Shown one piece after another: positions 16,451 to 24,448 of a DNA stretch of 64,000 nucleotides. Under the pieces are notes generated by a model that ran no database searches, was not told the origin of the DNA, and was given only the letters and a program-made list of their open reading frames with translations. The stretch covers positions 558,001 to 622,000 of the forward strand of contig NZ_FNGP01000002.1 in the NCBI RefSeq assembly GCF_900103275.1. The letters are read 5' to 3'. The stretch comes from Tessaracoccus oleiagri (lineage in GTDB: Bacteria; Actinomycetota; Actinomycetes; Propionibacteriales; Propionibacteriaceae). The translations under genes and the position numbers were made by a program. Positions within the stretch are counted from its first letter, which is position 1. Each line of letters begins with the position of its first letter.

Positions 16451-16499
16451 GCCGACTTCCGGCAGCGCATCGCCCCCGCCTACCGTTACCTTTCACTCC

Positions 16500-17270
16500 A
16501 TGACCGACACCACGAGGCGAACGGAGGGGCTCGGCCAACCTTTGGTCGTGCTCAAGGACGTCAACAAGCACTTCGGCGACCTCCACGTGCTCAAGGACAT
16601 AAACCTCACCGTACGAGAGGGCGAGGTGGTCGTCGTCATCGGCCCGTCGGGCTCCGGCAAGTCGACGCTGTGCCGCACCATCAACCGGCTCGAGACGTTC
16701 GAGTCCGGGTCGATCACGATCAAGGGCGTCGAACTGCCCAAGGAGGGCAAGGCGCTCGCGAAGCTGCGCGCCGACGTCGGCATGGTGTTCCAGAGCTTCA
16801 ACCTCTTCCACCACAAGACGATCCTCGAGAACGTCACGATGGGCCCGGTCAAGGTCCGCAAGATGAAGCCCGCCGAGGCCAAGGAACACGCCATGAAGCT
16901 GCTCACGCGGGTCGGCGTCGAACACCAGGCCAACAAGTACCCCGCCCAGCTCTCCGGCGGCCAGCAGCAGCGAGTGGCGATCGCCCGGTCCCTCGCGATG
17001 AACCCCACCGTGATGCTCTTCGACGAGCCGACCTCGGCCCTGGACCCGGAGATGATCAATGAAGTCCTCGACGTCATGACCAGCCTGGCGCACTCCGGCA
17101 TGACGATGATCGTGGTCACACACGAGATGGGCTTCGCCCGCAAAGCCGCCGATCGCGTCGTCTTCATGTCCGACGGGGCGATCGTCGAGGAGAACACCCC
17201 TGAGGAGTTCTTCACCAATCCACAGTCGGCACGAGCCAAGGACTTCCTCGGCAAGATCCTCACACACTGA
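16500..17270 (+). CDS. gluA: Glutamate-type polar amino acid ABC importer, ATPase
   Basis: 256-aa ATPase of the PAAT family. Walker [10 protein letters not shown] is near residues 48-56, Q-loop [17 protein letters not shown] near 96, signature [16 protein letters not shown] near 150, Walker [16 protein letters not shown] near 170 and switch VTHEMGFA near 205. ATG 16500 is chosen because the family's N-terminus starts shortly before [13 protein letters not shown]; an upstream ATG overlaps the -10 box. First gene of the gluABCD operon. Acidic amino acids are the likely cargo by homology to the corynebacterial system. Confidence 0.9.
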   Translation: MTDTTRRTEGLGQPLVVLKDVNKHFGDLHVLKDINLTVREGEVVVVIGPSGSGKSTLCRTINRLETFESGSITIKGVELPKEGKALAKLRADVGMVFQSFNLFHHKTILENVTMGPVKVRKMKPAEAKEHAMKLLTRVGVEHQANKYPAQLSGGQQQRVAIARSLAMNPTVMLFDEPTSALDPEMINEVLDVMTSLAHSGMTMIVVTHEMGFARKAADRVVFMSDGAIVEENTPEEFFTNPQSARAKDFLGKILTH

Positions 17271-17287
17271 CGAAGGAGACAGATCCC

Positions 17288-18136
17288 ATGCGTAGGAACA
17301 CTTACCGGATCGCTGCCCTGGCAGCGGCGGCCGCCCTGGCCCTCACGGCCTGCGGCGGCGACAGCGCCGATGGTGAAGGCGCGAACGGCGACGGCGCCAG
17401 CGGCGACACCATCAAGATCGGCACCAAGTTCGACCAGCCGGGCCTCGGCCTCCAGGAGGGCGGCGAGATGTCCGGCTTCGACGTGGACGTCGCCATCGCG
17501 GTCGCCGAGAAGCTCGGCTACTCGGAGGACCAGATCGAATGGACCGAGTCGCCCTCACCCCAGCGCGAGACGATGCTGGAGTCCGGCCAGGTGGACATGA
17601 TCGTGGCCACCTACTCGATCACGGACTCCCGCAAGGAGCGGGTGCAGTTCGCCGGGCCGTACCTCGTCGCGGGCCAGGACCTCCTGGTCAGGGCGGATGA
17701 CGACTCCATCAAGGGACCCGAGGACCTCTCGGGCAAGATCCTCTGCTCCGTGTCCGGCTCCACGCCGGCGGAACGGGTGAAGGAGGAGCACCCCGACGTG
17801 CAGCTTCAGGAGTACGACACCTACTCGTCCTGTGTCGACGCCCTCGCCTCCGGCAGCGTCGACGCGCTGACCACCGACGACTCCATCCTTGCCGGCTACG
17901 CCGCCCAGGACGAGTGGGCGGGCAAGCTGAAGGTCGTCGGAGCCCCGTTCAGCGAGGAGCTCTACGGAATCGGCCTCAACAAGGAGAGCGACCTCTGCGA
18001 GCAGATCAACGAGGCGCTGGTCGAGCTGTTCGAGGAGGGGGTGATCGACCAGGCCATCCAGGACAACTTCGGCCCGGCGAACTACACCCCCAACCCGGAC
18101 ACCAATCCCCCGACTCCGGGCGGTCACTGCGGTTAG
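17288..18136 (+). CDS. gluB: Glutamate-type ABC importer, substrate-binding lipoprotein
   Basis: 282-aa lipoprotein. Signal peptide with lipobox ALTAC (Cys near residue 21), a Gly/Asp/Ser-rich linker, then a family 3 solute-binding domain starting IKIGTKFDQPGLGL. The central GFDVDVAIAVAEKLGY and the DMIVATYSITDSRKERVQFAGPY-type segment bind the alpha-amino and carboxylate groups of amino acids. A C-terminal Pro-rich tail ends in HCG. It starts 17 nt after gluA with a GAAGGAG site, and is followed by a strong hairpin before gluC. Confidence 0.9.
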   Translation: MRRNTYRIAALAAAAALALTACGGDSADGEGANGDGASGDTIKIGTKFDQPGLGLQEGGEMSGFDVDVAIAVAEKLGYSEDQIEWTESPSPQRETMLESGQVDMIVATYSITDSRKERVQFAGPYLVAGQDLLVRADDDSIKGPEDLSGKILCSVSGSTPAERVKEEHPDVQLQEYDTYSSCVDALASGSVDALTTDDSILAGYAAQDEWAGKLKVVGAPFSEELYGIGLNKESDLCEQINEALVELFEEGVIDQAIQDNFGPANYTPNPDTNPPTPGGHCG

Positions 18137-18150
18137 CCGCCCCATCACCA

Positions 18151-18185
18151 CGCGACGGGTGCCGCCCCCGGGCGCACCCGTCGCG
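18151..18185 (+). terminator. Intra-operon hairpin between gluB and gluC
   Basis: Perfect 12-bp inverted repeat: CGCGACGGGTGC (18151-18162) and GCACCCGTCGCG (18174-18185) with an 11-nt loop. It lies 15 nt after the gluB stop and 33 nt before gluC, without a U-tract. It likely protects the gluAB message or partly stops transcription, so that more binding protein than permease is made. Confidence 0.7.
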
Positions 18186-18217
18186 TCCCATGAGACCCGA
18201 CCCACCAAGGAGGTGCC

Positions 18218-18898
18218 GTGCTCGAACTCATTGAACGCTTCGACTTCTTCGGAGCCGTCGGCCTGACACTGTGGCTGACGCTGTGGGGGGCGATCCTGGC
18301 GTTCGTCCTCGGCACGATCGTCGCCATCATGCGGCTCTCGCCCGTGAAGGCACTGCAGTTCGCCGGCACCGTCTACGTCACCGCCTTCCGCAACACCCCG
18401 CTGACGCTGATCGTCATCGCCTCGAACCTCGTGCTGTGGAACCAGTTGGGCCTCCAGCTCGCTCCGCGCGACTCCGCGAGCTACATCGTCGACACGAACA
18501 TCCGGTTGGCGATCCTGTCGCTCGCCGTCTACCACGCCGCGTTCGTGTGCGAGGCGCTGCGCAGCGGCGTCAACACGATCCCCGTGGGCCAGGCGGAAGC
18601 CGCCCGCTCGTTGGGCCTCACCTTCGCGCAGAACCTGCGCCACATCATCCTTCCGCAGGCGCTTCGCGGAGCGATCACCCCGCTCGGCAACGTCCTCATC
18701 GCGCTCACCAAGAACACCACCGTGGTCACCGCCATCGGCGTGGCCCAGGTCTCCCATTCGATGGCGCGCATGATCGAGTTCCGCTCCGACGTCATCATCC
18801 TCATCTTCGGCCTCGTCGCCATCACGTTCGTGGCGCTCACCCTGCCGATGGGCATGCTCACGAGTTGGCTCTCCCAGCGATTGGCGGTCCGCCGATGA
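18218..18898 (+). CDS. gluC: Glutamate-type ABC importer, permease 1
   Basis: 226-aa inner-membrane permease of the HisM/GlnP class with about five helices. The coupling EAA loop reads GQAEAARSLGLTFAQNLRHI near residue 128. An FRNTPLTLIVI segment near residue 65 is typical of amino-acid permeases. GTG start at 18218 with AAGGAGGTG directly upstream. Its stop overlaps the gluD ATG (ATGA). It forms the channel heterodimer with GluD. Confidence 0.9.
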   Translation: MLELIERFDFFGAVGLTLWLTLWGAILAFVLGTIVAIMRLSPVKALQFAGTVYVTAFRNTPLTLIVIASNLVLWNQLGLQLAPRDSASYIVDTNIRLAILSLAVYHAAFVCEALRSGVNTIPVGQAEAARSLGLTFAQNLRHIILPQALRGAITPLGNVLIALTKNTTVVTAIGVAQVSHSMARMIEFRSDVIILIFGLVAITFVALTLPMGMLTSWLSQRLAVRR

Positions 18899-19773
18899 AC
18901 ACCACCGCGATCCTGTTCGACGCGCCGGGTCCCCGGACCCGCAGCCGCCACCTGATCTACGCCATCCTCGGCGCGCTCGTCATCTTCGGCATCGGCGCCT
19001 GGGTCTTCGCCATCCTTTGGGAGCAGGGCCAGGTCACCCCCGACCGCTGGGCACCCGTATTCACCCCGGAGGCCTGGGAGCAGTACTTCGTCCCCGGCAT
19101 CCGGCAGACCGTCGTAGCGGCGGCCCTCTCCATGGTGCTGGCGTTCATCTTCGGCTTCCTGTTCGCCATGGGCCGCATGTCCGAGGTGGCCCCACTCCGC
19201 TGGGGGTCGGGCGTCATCGTCGAGTTCTTCCGCGCCGTGCCGGTGCTGATCATGATGCTGTTCGTCTTCTACCTGCTGACGTACAACTCCGACATCACGG
19301 GCCAGACGCTGAGCTTCACGGCGGTCGTCGTCGGCCTCACCTGCTACAACGGCGCGGTGATCGCGGAGGTCATCCGCAACGGCGTCGCGTCGCTCCCGGC
19401 CGGCCAGCGCGAGGCAGGCCTCTCCATCGGCCTCAGCCCCTCCGAGACGCGACGACTCATCCTCGTCCCGCAGGCGCTGACCGCGATGATGCCCACGCTG
19501 GTGAGCCAGCTCGTCGTCGTGCTGAAGGACACCGCCCTCGGCTACATCATCCTCTACCCCGAGCTGCTCAACCGGATCCGCCAGATGGGCAACCGGTTCG
19601 GCAACCTGACGGTGACCTTCGTCGTCGGTGCGCTCCTGTTCATCGTGCTGAACCTGGTGGTCACCAGCGTCGCGCAGATGCTCGAACGGCGCCTGCAGCG
19701 CCGGGGCACGAGCGCCGGGGTTGGCGCGCGAGGCCGGGCTGCAGACGCCGAACTCGACGCGAGCAACGCGTAG
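18895..19773 (+). CDS. gluD: Glutamate-type ABC importer, permease 2
   Basis: 292-aa permease, the longer partner in the heterodimer. It has an extra N-terminal membrane helix and periplasmic segment (residues about 15-70) before the HisM-type core, as in corynebacterial GluD. The core shows FFRAVPVLIMMLFVFY and the EAA loop GQREAGLSIGLSPSETRRLI near residue 180. The C-terminal tail is basic and Ala-rich. The stop lies only 3 nt from the convergent rpfB stop, so no separate terminator fits between them. Confidence 0.9.
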   Translation: MNTTAILFDAPGPRTRSRHLIYAILGALVIFGIGAWVFAILWEQGQVTPDRWAPVFTPEAWEQYFVPGIRQTVVAAALSMVLAFIFGFLFAMGRMSEVAPLRWGSGVIVEFFRAVPVLIMMLFVFYLLTYNSDITGQTLSFTAVVVGLTCYNGAVIAEVIRNGVASLPAGQREAGLSIGLSPSETRRLILVPQALTAMMPTLVSQLVVVLKDTALGYIILYPELLNRIRQMGNRFGNLTVTFVVGALLFIVLNLVVTSVAQMLERRLQRRGTSAGVGARGRAADAELDASNA

Positions 19774-19776
19774 GGG

Positions 19777-20892
19777 TCAGGCACAGCTCCAGGGCTGGGT
19801 GCCGCGGATCGCGTAGAGCCGGTTCGCGACGGTGATCTGCTCCGCGCGGCTCGCCTGGTGCGGGTAGGCGGCGAAGTCCGTGCCGTCCACCGAGCGCCAG
19901 GTGGCGAGGTTGAACTGGAGGCCGCCGTAGTAGCCGTTGCCGGTGTTGATGTTCCAGCGGCCAGTGGACTCGCACTGCGCGATCCGGTCCCACATCGCGG
20001 CGCGCGAGAGGTCGATGGCGCCGCCGCCACCGCCCGTCGAGGAGGTGGTCGCTTCCTTGGGGGCGACGTAGGTCCCGACGGTGGTGACCTGGGTCACCGG
20101 GTCCTTCAGGACCTCCTCCGACTGCTTGATCGAGCTCTGCAGCTGGCCGTCGTGGTAGACGTTCTTCCAGGTCTCGCGCTTCAGGCCCTCGACGCCCTTG
20201 GTGGTGACCTCGGACTTGCCCTTCGCGAGCTTGCTCGACTCCACCGACTTCTTCCCGAACGGGATCGCCTTCTCGACGCTGGGGGTGGTGACCTCCACGT
20301 CGACGTACTTGATCTCCATGCCGTCGGCCAGCAGCGTGTCGGGCGCCGGGGCGACGATGTCGTCGGCATCCGGCGTGAGGTGCGCCCCGACAAGCACGTC
20401 CGCCACGGTGCCCGCGAAACGAACCGCCATCTCCTTGCCGCCAGCGACCAGCGACACGTCCTTGGCCGTGAACACGTCCACGCTCAGCCCCTCGCGGCCG
20501 ATCGCCGCCGACCGCGACACCGACAGCTTCGAATCGGCGGCATCCAGGTCGAGGAAGCCGAGCGCCTCCTGGACGGTCTTGCCCGTGGTCCACACCTCGC
20601 GGGTCTGCCCGTCGACAGTGACCTCGAACGGCCGGGCCACCAGGACCGTGATCTCCATGTCGTCGGTCACCTCGGACTCGACACCGGGGAGGACGACGTC
20701 GTGCTCGGCGAGCTCGATGCCCTCGAGCTCCAGCACCTCGCCGACCGTGTCCTCACGCACCGCGATCGCCTTCGTGGCACCGTCGACGGTGAGGGCCACG
20801 TCGTTCTTCTGCATGGCTGTGGCGACTCCGACGGAAGCTACGAGCGCGAGTGCGGTGGCGCCGGCGATCGCGGGCACGGCGAGTTTGGCCAT
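19777..20892 (-). CDS. rpfB: Resuscitation-promoting factor RpfB
   Basis: 371-aa secreted cell-wall lytic transglycosylase that promotes regrowth of dormant cells. N-terminal signal or anchor helix (VPAIAGATALALVASVGVAT). DUF348 repeats occupy about residues 25-200, including the VALTVDGATKAIAVREDTVGE type. A G5 domain lies about 200-280, then a Gly/Ser/Thr linker, then the C-terminal Rpf domain from about 295, with WDRIAQCESTGRW carrying the catalytic Glu and GYYGGLQFNLATW. ATG 20892 has a CTGGAGG site; a frame extending upstream to 20952 is not supported. Confidence 0.92.
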   Translation of the reverse strand: MAKLAVPAIAGATALALVASVGVATAMQKNDVALTVDGATKAIAVREDTVGEVLELEGIELAEHDVVLPGVESEVTDDMEITVLVARPFEVTVDGQTREVWTTGKTVQEALGFLDLDAADSKLSVSRSAAIGREGLSVDVFTAKDVSLVAGGKEMAVRFAGTVADVLVGAHLTPDADDIVAPAPDTLLADGMEIKYVDVEVTTPSVEKAIPFGKKSVESSKLAKGKSEVTTKGVEGLKRETWKNVYHDGQLQSSIKQSEEVLKDPVTQVTTVGTYVAPKEATTSSTGGGGGAIDLSRAAMWDRIAQCESTGRWNINTGNGYYGGLQFNLATWRSVDGTDFAAYPHQASRAEQITVANRLYAIRGTQPWSCA

Positions 20893-20923
20893 TCGAGCCT
20901 CCAGGTGGGAGTGGGACCCGATC

Positions 20924-20952
20924 AGCGTAGCCAGTTGTCTGAGAATTCCCAA
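20924..20952 (-). promoter_or_regulatory. rpfB promoter
   Basis: On the minus strand: -35 TTGGGA (20952-20947), 17-nt spacer, -10 TACGCT (20929-20924). The leader would be about 25 nt, too short for a c-di-AMP riboswitch of the kind found before some rpf genes. Confidence 0.55.
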
Positions 20953-20981
20953 AAATCTTCTCAGAATTCGCGGCGTGTTGC

Positions 20982-21488
20982 TCAGAAGAGTCGGCTGTCC
21001 TCGCTCGCCTCGAGATCCAGCAGCGCCCGCTTCCGTTCGAGCCCACCGGCATAGCCGGTGAGCGCGCCGTCGGCACCCACCACCCGATGGCAGGGGATGA
21101 GGATGCTCACGGGGTTGTGCCCCACGGCTCGCCCGACCCGCTGCGCGAGCCCGGGGTTGCCGAGCTCGCGGGCGATGCGGCCGTACGTCGTCGTCTCACC
21201 GAACGGCACTGTCCTGAGGTACGCCCACACGCTCTCGGAGAACTCGTCACCGTCGGTGGAGACCGGCACGTCGAAACTCTGGCGCCTTCCGTCGAGATAC
21301 TCGCGCAACTCCCTCGCCGCACGACTGATGAGCGGGTCGTCGCCCTCGTTCACCACCTCACCGATCGCCTCGGGGGTGGGCGGGTGGGTGTGGTCCGGGA
21401 AGTAGACGCCGACCACCGACTCGGCATCGGCGACGATGGTCAGGGCGCCGAGCACGGTGTCCACGCTGGCATGGCGGGTGACGGACAT
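20982..21488 (-). CDS. ogt: Methylated-DNA--protein-cysteine S-methyltransferase
   Basis: 168-aa suicide repair protein that moves O6-alkyl groups from guanine to its own cysteine. The helix-turn-helix region GETTTYGRIARELGNPGLAQ and the active-site motif IPCHRVVG (near residue 137) are intact, followed by TGYAGGLERKRALLDLE. The N-terminal domain is short, as in Ogt. ATG 21488 has AGGAGG just upstream; a longer frame upstream lacks one. Confidence 0.92.
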   Translation of the reverse strand: MSVTRHASVDTVLGALTIVADAESVVGVYFPDHTHPPTPEAIGEVVNEGDDPLISRAARELREYLDGRRQSFDVPVSTDGDEFSESVWAYLRTVPFGETTTYGRIARELGNPGLAQRVGRAVGHNPVSILIPCHRVVGADGALTGYAGGLERKRALLDLEASEDSRLF

Positions 21489-21571
21489 CGGGAGCCTCCT
21501 GTGTTCGGTTCCCACAGCTTAACCCCGCAAACCCCGGCGTGGCCGCCCTGTTGCTGGAGCCCCCGATCCAG

Positions 21572-21577
21572 TACCGT
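21572..21577 (+). promoter_or_regulatory. -10 box of the sugar dehydrogenase gene, leaderless
   Basis: TACCGT, 6-nt spacer, ATG at 21584; no ribosome-binding site. It decides this start over an upstream one at 21539. Confidence 0.45.
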
Positions 21578-21583
21578 CGCTTC

Positions 21584-22816
21584 ATGCGACGAGTACTCGC
21601 CTGGGGAGCGCTGATGTCCTTGTCACTGGCCGCATGCGCCAACGGTGACCAGGCCCCGGAGGATGCCCCGACGAGCCCCGTTCCCCCCGCCAGCGCCAAC
21701 CCGAGCGACCCGCCCAGCGCGTCACCGAGCGCCTCGCCCGCGGAGTCGCCGTCCGAATCGCCCCAGTCGGAGGAGCCCTCGCCGGACGTCGCCCCGGTGC
21801 GGGAGTTCCGCACCACCGAGCACGGGAAGTTCACGGAGCCCTGGGCCATGGAGTTCCTCCCCGGCACCGACCTGCTGCTCATCAACGAGCGCGGCGGCGC
21901 CATGAAGCTGCGCGACCAGTCCACCGGCGAGGTCCGGGAGGTCAGCGGCGTGCCCGAGGTCTACCACGAGGGCCAGGCCGGCCTGCACGACGTGAAGCCG
22001 GCCCCCTCGTTCGAGACCGACGGCAGGATCTACGTGAGCTGGGTCACCCGCGGCGACGAGGGTCCGCACGGCATGCTGGGCCTCGGCACACTGGACATCG
22101 CGAACGCGGCTCTCGAGGACCTCGACGTCATCTGGGAGCAGGACCCGGCGGGCGGTGACGGCCACTTCAGCCTGCGGATCGCGATCGCCGACGACCTCCT
22201 CTACCTGACCTCCGGCGACCGCCAGGAGATGGATCCGGCGCAGGACAACGGCACGAACCTCGGCAAGATCCTGCGGCTGTCCCTGGACGGGACCCCCGCC
22301 CCGGACAACCCGTTCGGCGACGAGGGCGTCGAGAGCTCCTTCTGGAGCATCGGTCACCGCAACCCGCTCGGGCTCGACTTCGACGTCGACGGCACCCTGT
22401 GGTCGTCCGAGATGGGGCCGGAGGGCGGCGACGAACTGAACCGGATCGTCCCCGGGGCCAACTACGGCTGGCCCGAGGCCAGCAACGGCAGCCACTACAA
22501 CGGTCGCGACATCCCGGACCACCGCGAGGGCGACGGGTTCGAGGCCCCGAAGGCCTTCTGGACCCCCTCGATCTCGCCCGGCAACCTCGAGATCTACGAG
22601 GGCGACCTCTTCGCGGGGTGGCGCAACAGCGCACTGCTCGGGGGGCTCTCCGGCGAGACGCTGGTGCGCGTCGCCCTCGACGGCGAGAATGCCGACATCG
22701 TCGACGAGTGGGAGATGGGCGAGCGCGTCCGCGCGGTGGAGGAAGCGCCCGACGGCAGCATCTGGCTGCTCGAGGACGGCGCGGGAGCCCGGCTCCTGGA
22801 ACTCCGACCGGCCTGA
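21584..22816 (+). CDS. PQQ-dependent sugar dehydrogenase (GSDH-type) lipoprotein
   Basis: 410-aa exported beta-propeller protein. Signal peptide with lipobox SLAAC (Cys near residue 18), a Pro/Ser/Glu-rich linker of about 50 residues, then the propeller domain from EHGKFTEPWAMEFLPGTDLL. Family marks: GLHDVKPAPSF, GGDGHFSLRI, SIGHRNPLGLDF near residue 263, SSEMGPEGGDELNRIVPGANYGWP and a C-terminal LEDGAGARLLEL. Aldose-sugar dehydrogenases of this family oxidise sugars with PQQ. No PQQ biosynthesis genes are in the window, so cofactor supply is open. Confidence 0.85.
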   Translation: MRRVLAWGALMSLSLAACANGDQAPEDAPTSPVPPASANPSDPPSASPSASPAESPSESPQSEEPSPDVAPVREFRTTEHGKFTEPWAMEFLPGTDLLLINERGGAMKLRDQSTGEVREVSGVPEVYHEGQAGLHDVKPAPSFETDGRIYVSWVTRGDEGPHGMLGLGTLDIANAALEDLDVIWEQDPAGGDGHFSLRIAIADDLLYLTSGDRQEMDPAQDNGTNLGKILRLSLDGTPAPDNPFGDEGVESSFWSIGHRNPLGLDFDVDGTLWSSEMGPEGGDELNRIVPGANYGWPEASNGSHYNGRDIPDHREGDGFEAPKAFWTPSISPGNLEIYEGDLFAGWRNSALLGGLSGETLVRVALDGENADIVDEWEMGERVRAVEEAPDGSIWLLEDGAGARLLELRPA

Positions 22817-23661
22817 TGCAGTTCCCCCGCCCGTTGGCCGACGTGTTCGGCAGGTCCCATGTCGTCTCCTTCCCGCAGGGGGACGTCCGGCTCCATGCCC
22901 ACTCCTTCAAGATGCGCGGCTTCCCGAGGGTGCGCGTCTACACGGCTGCGTCCGGCGATCCGACGAGGGCGACCGTGATCGCGGTCATGCACGGGGTGCG
23001 CCGCAACGCGGACGCCTATCGCGACGCGTGGGTACCCCTGATCGCGGGACGCGACGCGATCGTCGTGGCGCCGCTGTTCTCCGGGGAGCGGTTCCCCGAC
23101 ACCCACTCCTACAACCTCGGCGGCACCATCGATCCGACGTTCACCCGCCACCGCCCTCGGCGCAAGTGGACCTTCGCGATGGTGGCGCCGCTCGTCGAGG
23201 ACGCGGTGAAGCGACTGGGCGGCACTCCTGGGACGTTCCGGATGTACGGCCATTCGGCCGGTGCGCAGTTCGTGCACCGGTATCTCGCCTTCACCCCCGC
23301 TGCGCCTGTTGACCGAGCAGTGGCGGCGAACGCGGGCTGGTACACGATGCCGCGCCGCCGCCGTCCCTTCCCGTACGGCTTCGAGCGTGCCCCGAAGACC
23401 GACCTCACGGCCTTCCTCGCCCGCGACCTGGTCGTCATGCTGGGCGGGGCGGACCATGGCCAGGAGTTCCGCCGGGACGACGAGCACACGTTGCGCCAGG
23501 GCAGCACCCGATTCGAGCGCGGCCGGGCGTTCTACGAGTCGGGCAGGGAACTGGCGGGGAAACTCGACGCGGACTTCGGCTGGCGGCTCGTCGTCGTCCC
23601 GGGCGTCGCCCACGAGCACGCGCGCATGGCCGTCACGGCCGCGGACTACCTGCTCGACTGA
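22816..23661 (+). CDS. Alpha/beta-hydrolase, PHB depolymerase/esterase-like
   Basis: 281-aa cytosolic hydrolase. Nucleophile elbow YGHSAGAQFVHRY near residue 145; an oxyanion region near VIAVMHGVRRNADAYRD (residue 60); a late ADHGQEF acidic segment and a terminal VPGVAHEHARM carrying the likely catalytic His. Its start codon overlaps the stop of the sugar dehydrogenase gene by one base (TGATG), so the two form an operon. Substrate unknown. Confidence 0.72.
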   Translation: MQFPRPLADVFGRSHVVSFPQGDVRLHAHSFKMRGFPRVRVYTAASGDPTRATVIAVMHGVRRNADAYRDAWVPLIAGRDAIVVAPLFSGERFPDTHSYNLGGTIDPTFTRHRPRRKWTFAMVAPLVEDAVKRLGGTPGTFRMYGHSAGAQFVHRYLAFTPAAPVDRAVAANAGWYTMPRRRRPFPYGFERAPKTDLTAFLARDLVVMLGGADHGQEFRRDDEHTLRQGSTRFERGRAFYESGRELAGKLDADFGWRLVVVPGVAHEHARMAVTAADYLLD

Positions 23662-23668
23662 TCGCCGC

Positions 23669-24391
23669 TCACTCGCCGACGGCGGGCCGCAGCGACTCCT
23701 CCGGCACGTAGGCGTCCGGGCGGTCCGCGGTGGGCACCAGCGGGGTGGAGGCGACGACGGGCGCGGAGAGGTCGATCGTGCGGACCGTGCGGGGCAGCAG
23801 CGGCTGCTGCACGTAGGTGGGCGCGGTCACCGGGACCGGGTCCCAGAAGGCGCCCCGGCCGGTCGGCGCCGAGAGATCGACCGAGAACTCGGTCGGCTCG
23901 GTGTCCTCCTGCTGCAACTCGATGACCTCGGTGTCCTCGTCGTCGCCGAAGCCCGTCTCGAGGCTGGCGGCGTAGGCGTCGAGGCGGCGGTGCATGTCGA
24001 CGACGCTGAACCGTGCGATGCCGAGGAACACCGCGATGAGGGCGACGGGCACCAGCGCGGACCACCACGGCAGGATGCCGAGCGCCGTGAGCACGCCGAG
24101 GACGATGCCGGTGCCGGCCAGCGACGCCAGCACGACGAGCCGGCGCTTCGCGGCCTGCTTGGCGGTCATGTGTAGGCCGTAGAACTCCGAGGCACGGGTG
24201 AGCGGGGTCGACACGGCACTCGGGTCGCCGTACTCGACGACGTCACGCTGGAGGATCCGCATCGACTGCGAGAACCGCTCGGTGGGCTCCTCCGCCAAGT
24301 CGTCGGGGTTGTGCCGTTGGGCGGAGATCCACGGAACCGCGAACGCCAAACCGGCCACGAGGAGGGCGGCGATGAGGAGTCCGGCGAGCAT
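23669..24391 (-). CDS. sepX: Divisome membrane protein SepX/GlpR
   Basis: 240-aa protein with one N-terminal membrane helix (residues 2-22) and a paired hydrophobic segment near residues 85-125. A conserved cytosolic stretch (RFSQSMRILQRDV) lies near residue 41 and a long acidic/Pro-rich C-terminal tail follows. Size, topology and its place next to a MoeA-like Glp gene match actinobacterial SepX/GlpR. That protein binds the FtsZ-associated Glp and helps organise division and polar growth. It starts from a leaderless promoter, 57 nt downstream of glp. Confidence 0.72.
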   Translation of the reverse strand: MLAGLLIAALLVAGLAFAVPWISAQRHNPDDLAEEPTERFSQSMRILQRDVVEYGDPSAVSTPLTRASEFYGLHMTAKQAAKRRLVVLASLAGTGIVLGVLTALGILPWWSALVPVALIAVFLGIARFSVVDMHRRLDAYAASLETGFGDDEDTEVIELQQEDTEPTEFSVDLSAPTGRGAFWDPVPVTAPTYVQQPLLPRTVRTIDLSAPVVASTPLVPTADRPDAYVPEESLRPAVGE

Positions 24392-24397
24392 GCGCCC

Positions 24398-24403
24398 ACG
24401 TTA
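24398..24403 (-). promoter_or_regulatory. -10 box of sepX, leaderless
   Basis: TAACGT on the minus strand, 6 nt before the ATG at 24391; no ribosome-binding site. Confidence 0.4.
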
Positions 24404-24448
24404 ACAACATCGATGTGATTTGGCTGCCCGTGGGGAAGCGTGTCGGGC

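Noticed and set aside
20893..20981. c-di-AMP (ydaO) riboswitch before rpfB
   Set aside because: The predicted leader is about 25 nt, and the gap to the ogt gene is only 89 nt, too short for this riboswitch.
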